Source: an uncultured Bacteroidales bacterium
GTDB lineage: Bacteria > Bacteroidota > Bacteroidia > Bacteroidales > Paludibacteraceae
Length of the DNA stretch: 64,000 nucleotides
Direction of reading: 5' to 3'
Assembly (NCBI GenBank): GCA_903911085.1
Contig: CAIWCC010000222.1
Location: 50,083-114,082, forward strand
The position numbers and the translations under genes were made by a program. Every line of letters starts with the position of its first letter. Position 1 is the first letter of the stretch. The notes below the pieces were generated by a model, which was given only the letters and a program-made list of their open reading frames with translations, was not told where the DNA came from and searched no databases. Shown piece after piece: positions 61,605 through 64,000 of the stretch.

Positions 61605-63272
61605 TTAATTTTCCTCCAACTCCAAACTTGGTAAAAACAACTTCATATCCTCGTCTACACTTCCAATTGGAGCAATTCCGAAAGCATTAACCAATACATT
61701 AGCTACATTAGGCGACAGAAAAGCAGGCAATGTTGGTCCAAGATGAATATTCTTCACACCCAAATGTAGCAAAGCCAATAATACGATAACTGCTTTTTGT
61801 TCGTACCATGCAATGTTATAAGCTATTGGCAAATCGTTAATGTCGTTTAGTTCGAAAACCTCCTTCAGTTTTAGCGCAATCATTACCAATGAAAAACTAT
61901 CATTACATTGACCTGCATCCAACACACGTGGAATGCCACCAATATCGCCTAAAGGCAATTTGTTGTAACGATATTTTGCACAACCAGCAGTCAAAATAAC
62001 AGTATCGGTTGGAAGTTGCTCCGCAAATTCGGTATAATAACTACGGCCTTTCATGCGTCCATCGCATCCAGCCATAACAAAAAACTTGCGTATAGCGCCA
62101 GATTTTACGGCATCAACTACCTTGTCGGCCAAGGCAAAAACCTGAGCATGAGCAAATCCACCAATAATTTCGCCAGTCTCAATTTCTAATGGTGCAACAC
62201 ATTGTTTTGCATGTGCCACCAATGAAGAAAAATCTTTGGGCTGACCATTTTCACGGTCGTCGATATGTTTAAAACCTGGAAAACCTGAAGCGCCTGTAGT
62301 ATAAACACGGTTATTATATGTAGCAGTACTTTTAGGTGGAACTATACAGTTGGTTGTAAACAAAACTACACCATTGAAAGTCTCAAAATCAGTCACCTGA
62401 CTCCACCAAGCGCCACCATAATTGCCAACAAAATGGCTGTACTTTTTGAATGCTGGATAATAATTGGCAGGAAGCATCTCGCTATGTGTATATACATCTA
62501 CACCCGTTCCTTCAGTTTGTTTTAGCAATTCTTCCATATCTTTCAGGTCGTGACCACTAATAAGGATGCCTGGATTTGATCGAACACCAAGATTCACTTT
62601 GGTAATTTCGGGATTTCCATAAGAACTAGTGTTGGCTTTATCGAGCATTGCCATTACAGTTACACCCCATTTGCCAGTTTCCAATACAAGTGCAGTCAGT
62701 TCGTCTACCGTCAAAGCATCGTTTGTTGTTGCCACCAATGCATTTTGGATAAACGCATGAACAGTTACATCTTCGAATCCTAAGTTTTGAGCATGTTCCA
62801 AATAAGCAGCTATACCTTTCAACCCATAAATTGTAAGCTCACGCAACGAACGAACATCTTCATTTTCGGTAGATAAAACACCAATATTCTCGGCTAACAA
62901 TTCCATTTCTTGAGCGCTAGCTGCTGTCCAATTGAGTAACTCGTTTTGCTGAACTTCAATATTATTGTTATGTAAAATTGCTTTAAGCTGTGACCGAAGT
63001 TTAAAACCTTCGCGAATTCGGTTTACAAAACGGTCGTAGTCGAAGTTTGCATTGGTGATAGTCATAAATAGACTGTCGGTGATAAAAGAATTGGCAGCAG
63101 CATTTTCGATTGCCAACAGGCGAAGTGCTGTTGTGTAATGCGACAAACCTTTAATTTGATAGATAAGTAAATCCTGTAACGCCGAAACTTCGGGAGTTTT
63201 TCCGCAAACTCCCTTCACCTCGCATCCAGCTCCTTTGGCTGCCTCTTGGCATTGATAGCAAAACATATTCAT
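61605..63272 (-). CDS. hcp: Hybrid cluster protein Hcp (hydroxylamine/nitric oxide reductase)
   Basis: The 555-residue cytoplasmic protein has N-terminal cluster cysteines 5, 8, 17 and 23 ([22 protein letters not shown]). Ligands of the hybrid Fe-S-O cluster are recognisable in order: His in ISGHDLK, Glu in THSEMLP, Cys in FTTNCIVPP, Cys in MAGCDGR, Cys in LTAGCAKYR, Cys in AGQCNDS, and Glu in AWYEQKA. All expected ligands are present, so the enzyme should be active. Hcp handles nitric oxide or hydroxylamine under anaerobic nitrosative stress. A palindromic operator and -7 box about 390-430 nt upstream suggest CRP/FNR-type control. ATG at 63266 is an alternative start. Confidence 0.96.
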   Translation of the reverse strand: MNMFCYQCQEAAKGAGCEVKGVCGKTPEVSALQDLLIYQIKGLSHYTTALRLLAIENAAANSFITDSLFMTITNANFDYDRFVNRIREGFKLRSQLKAILHNNNIEVQQNELLNWTAASAQEMELLAENIGVLSTENEDVRSLRELTIYGLKGIAAYLEHAQNLGFEDVTVHAFIQNALVATTNDALTVDELTALVLETGKWGVTVMAMLDKANTSSYGNPEITKVNLGVRSNPGILISGHDLKDMEELLKQTEGTGVDVYTHSEMLPANYYPAFKKYSHFVGNYGGAWWSQVTDFETFNGVVLFTTNCIVPPKSTATYNNRVYTTGASGFPGFKHIDDRENGQPKDFSSLVAHAKQCVAPLEIETGEIIGGFAHAQVFALADKVVDAVKSGAIRKFFVMAGCDGRMKGRSYYTEFAEQLPTDTVILTAGCAKYRYNKLPLGDIGGIPRVLDAGQCNDSFSLVMIALKLKEVFELNDINDLPIAYNIAWYEQKAVIVLLALLHLGVKNIHLGPTLPAFLSPNVANVLVNAFGIAPIGSVDEDMKLFLPSLELEEN

Positions 63273-63392
63273 AATTTTCTGTTATTTAACTTTTTTACCT
63301 ATATATTATGGCAAAAAAGTTGTTATTAAAATTGATTAATTTATATCTTAAGTAAGTGTAAATGTCTAAGTTATTTGTATTAAAAACATTGT

Positions 63393-63600
63393 TGTCCGGT
63401 AAACGTTTTATATAATTTCTGTAAGTCTTTTTACAACAAGACTTGCTATAATGTTGCCCCGAATTGGGCTTAGGTTTTGTGGTTTGAATTTTTCTACCAT
63501 AATTACGCTGCGATGCAACTAAATCTTTAGTCCCATCGGGACGAAATAACGGTAGTCAATAAGTTACAAGTATTACCAGAGTTCCTAAAGAGCGTCACTT
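63393..63600. repeat. Diverged copy of the GCCCCGATGGGGC element in the hcp leader
   Basis: It shares TTGTCCGGTAAAC, GCCCCGAATTGGGCTTAGG, TTTTCTACCATAATT, GTCCCATCGGGACGAAAT and GGTAGTCAATAAGTTACA with the other copies. Its order and ends are changed. It lies between the predicted hcp promoter and the hcp start codon. Confidence 0.65.
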
Positions 63601-63656
63601 TTTTTCTTTTGTTTCAACCAGACAACATTTGTTTTGTATGTATTTTAAACACGCTG

Positions 63657-63702
63657 CAAAAGTAAGTCACCTGAAAACAATAAAGTGTAACAGATGTTAC
63701 AC
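63657..63702 (-). promoter_or_regulatory. hcp promoter with 18-bp palindromic operator
   Basis: GTGTAACAGATGTTACAC (63685-63702) is a perfect 8+2+8 palindrome. The minus-strand -7 box TACTTTTG is at 63657-63664. No TTTG is at the -33 position. With transcription starting near 63652 the operator centre falls at about -41, the class II activator position of CRP/FNR proteins. HcpR-type regulators are the known partners of hcp in anaerobes, and the GTAAC-N4-GTTAC core fits such a site. Confidence 0.7.
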
Positions 63703-63756
63703 AACGGGATTATGTAGAAGATTTATTTTAGAAATTCAACTTTAATGTAATTTTGA

Positions 63757-64000
63757 ACCACAGTAGACACAATAGAATAAGAAAAAAGCACACAATACTT
63801 AAACAAATATTATTGTTGTCCGATAAACTTTTAATTTTCATCTGAAAAACCGCTTCCATTAATGCTTTGAGATAATTTCGCCCCGATGGGGCTTAGATTT
63901 TGTTTTTGCATATTTTCTACCATAATTTCGTCCCGATGGGACTTTTTATAAATAGCTTCGGAGAAGCGACACTATGGTAGTCAATAAGTTACAAGTATTA
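63757..64000. repeat. Repeat cluster at the window edge (partial copies)
   Basis: 63757-63800 (CCACAGTAGACACAATAG, then AAAAAAGCACACAATA) matches 61193-61230. 63815-64000 is a close copy of 59975-60160, including GATAATTTCGCCCCGATGG at 63871, and is cut by the window end. No gene is seen in 63703-64000. Confidence 0.75.

Noticed and set aside
1..64000. Prophage, integrative element or tRNA-associated island
   Set aside because: No integrase, transposase, phage structural gene, tRNA or attachment repeats were found. The repeats seen are small and non-coding.

Overview
The window is AT-rich and comes from a member of the Bacteroidota, probably Bacteroidales and possibly Paludibacter-like, though the genus is inferred only loosely. 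The evidence is a SusC/SusD pair, several type IX secretion (T9SS) C-terminal sorting tails, DUF3857/transglutaminase proteins, FISUMP domains, and promoters of the Bacteroidota TTTG-N19/20-TAnnTTTG type. Nearly every gene is on the minus strand. The exceptions are an AraC regulator, a medium-chain dehydrogenase and one decayed outer-membrane gene. I see no rRNA, tRNA, CRISPR array, prophage or transposase.

Layout. 0-2.2 kb: a partial unknown gene and a beta-propeller/di-haem cytochrome c protein. 2.5-12.3 kb: a glycan-degradation block (GH39, GH43-like propeller, GH2, GH95, GH29, and a UxuB-like mannonate dehydrogenase) with a divergent AraC regulator (12.5-13.3 kb). 13.4-16.5 kb: a two-gene unit with an outer-membrane-like protein and a CarboxypepD/BACON/propeller lipoprotein. 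16.8-17.1 kb: eight tandem 41-bp units, each carrying a hairpin whose stem shows compensatory base changes. 17.1-23.7 kb: an ABC ATPase, a zinc-ribbon protein, four related membrane proteins, a secreted thioredoxin-TPR protein, a GntR/YtrA regulator and a membrane-anchored unknown. 24.0-25.7 kb: a HipBST-like three-gene toxin-antitoxin module with three operator copies. 25.7-32.2 kb: a TPR protein, a distant GH67-like protein and two DUF3857/transglutaminase proteins, one catalytically intact and one degenerate. 32.9-45.5 kb: a second glycan block with three GH29-fold proteins, a GH43-like propeller, a CE12-type acetylesterase, a beta-helix T9SS protein and a polysaccharide-deacetylase T9SS protein. 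45.8-52.6 kb: FISUMP proteins and a pair of large secreted paralogues. 53.2-59.7 kb: a Sus-type uptake operon (lipoprotein, SusC, SusD, fasciclin-like lipoprotein). 60.2-63.3 kb: a dehydrogenase and Hcp, the latter with a palindromic operator placed as expected for class II activation.

Taken together, the glycan genes look like a dispersed polysaccharide utilisation system. Surface lipoproteins and SusCD would bind and import oligosaccharides. Periplasmic or surface GH29/GH95 fucosidases, GH2, GH39, GH43-like enzymes and the CE12 esterase would strip side chains and acetyl groups, and the UxuB-like enzyme would handle uronate-derived sugar acids. A fucosylated, acetylated plant or algal polysaccharide such as a pectin is a reasonable guess but is not proven. 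A near-identical 28-bp motif precedes three transcription units (at 45.6, 47.6 and 59.8 kb) and may tie the secreted proteins to the SusCD operon. Intergenic spaces are unusually rich in repeated, inverted-repeat elements of several families.
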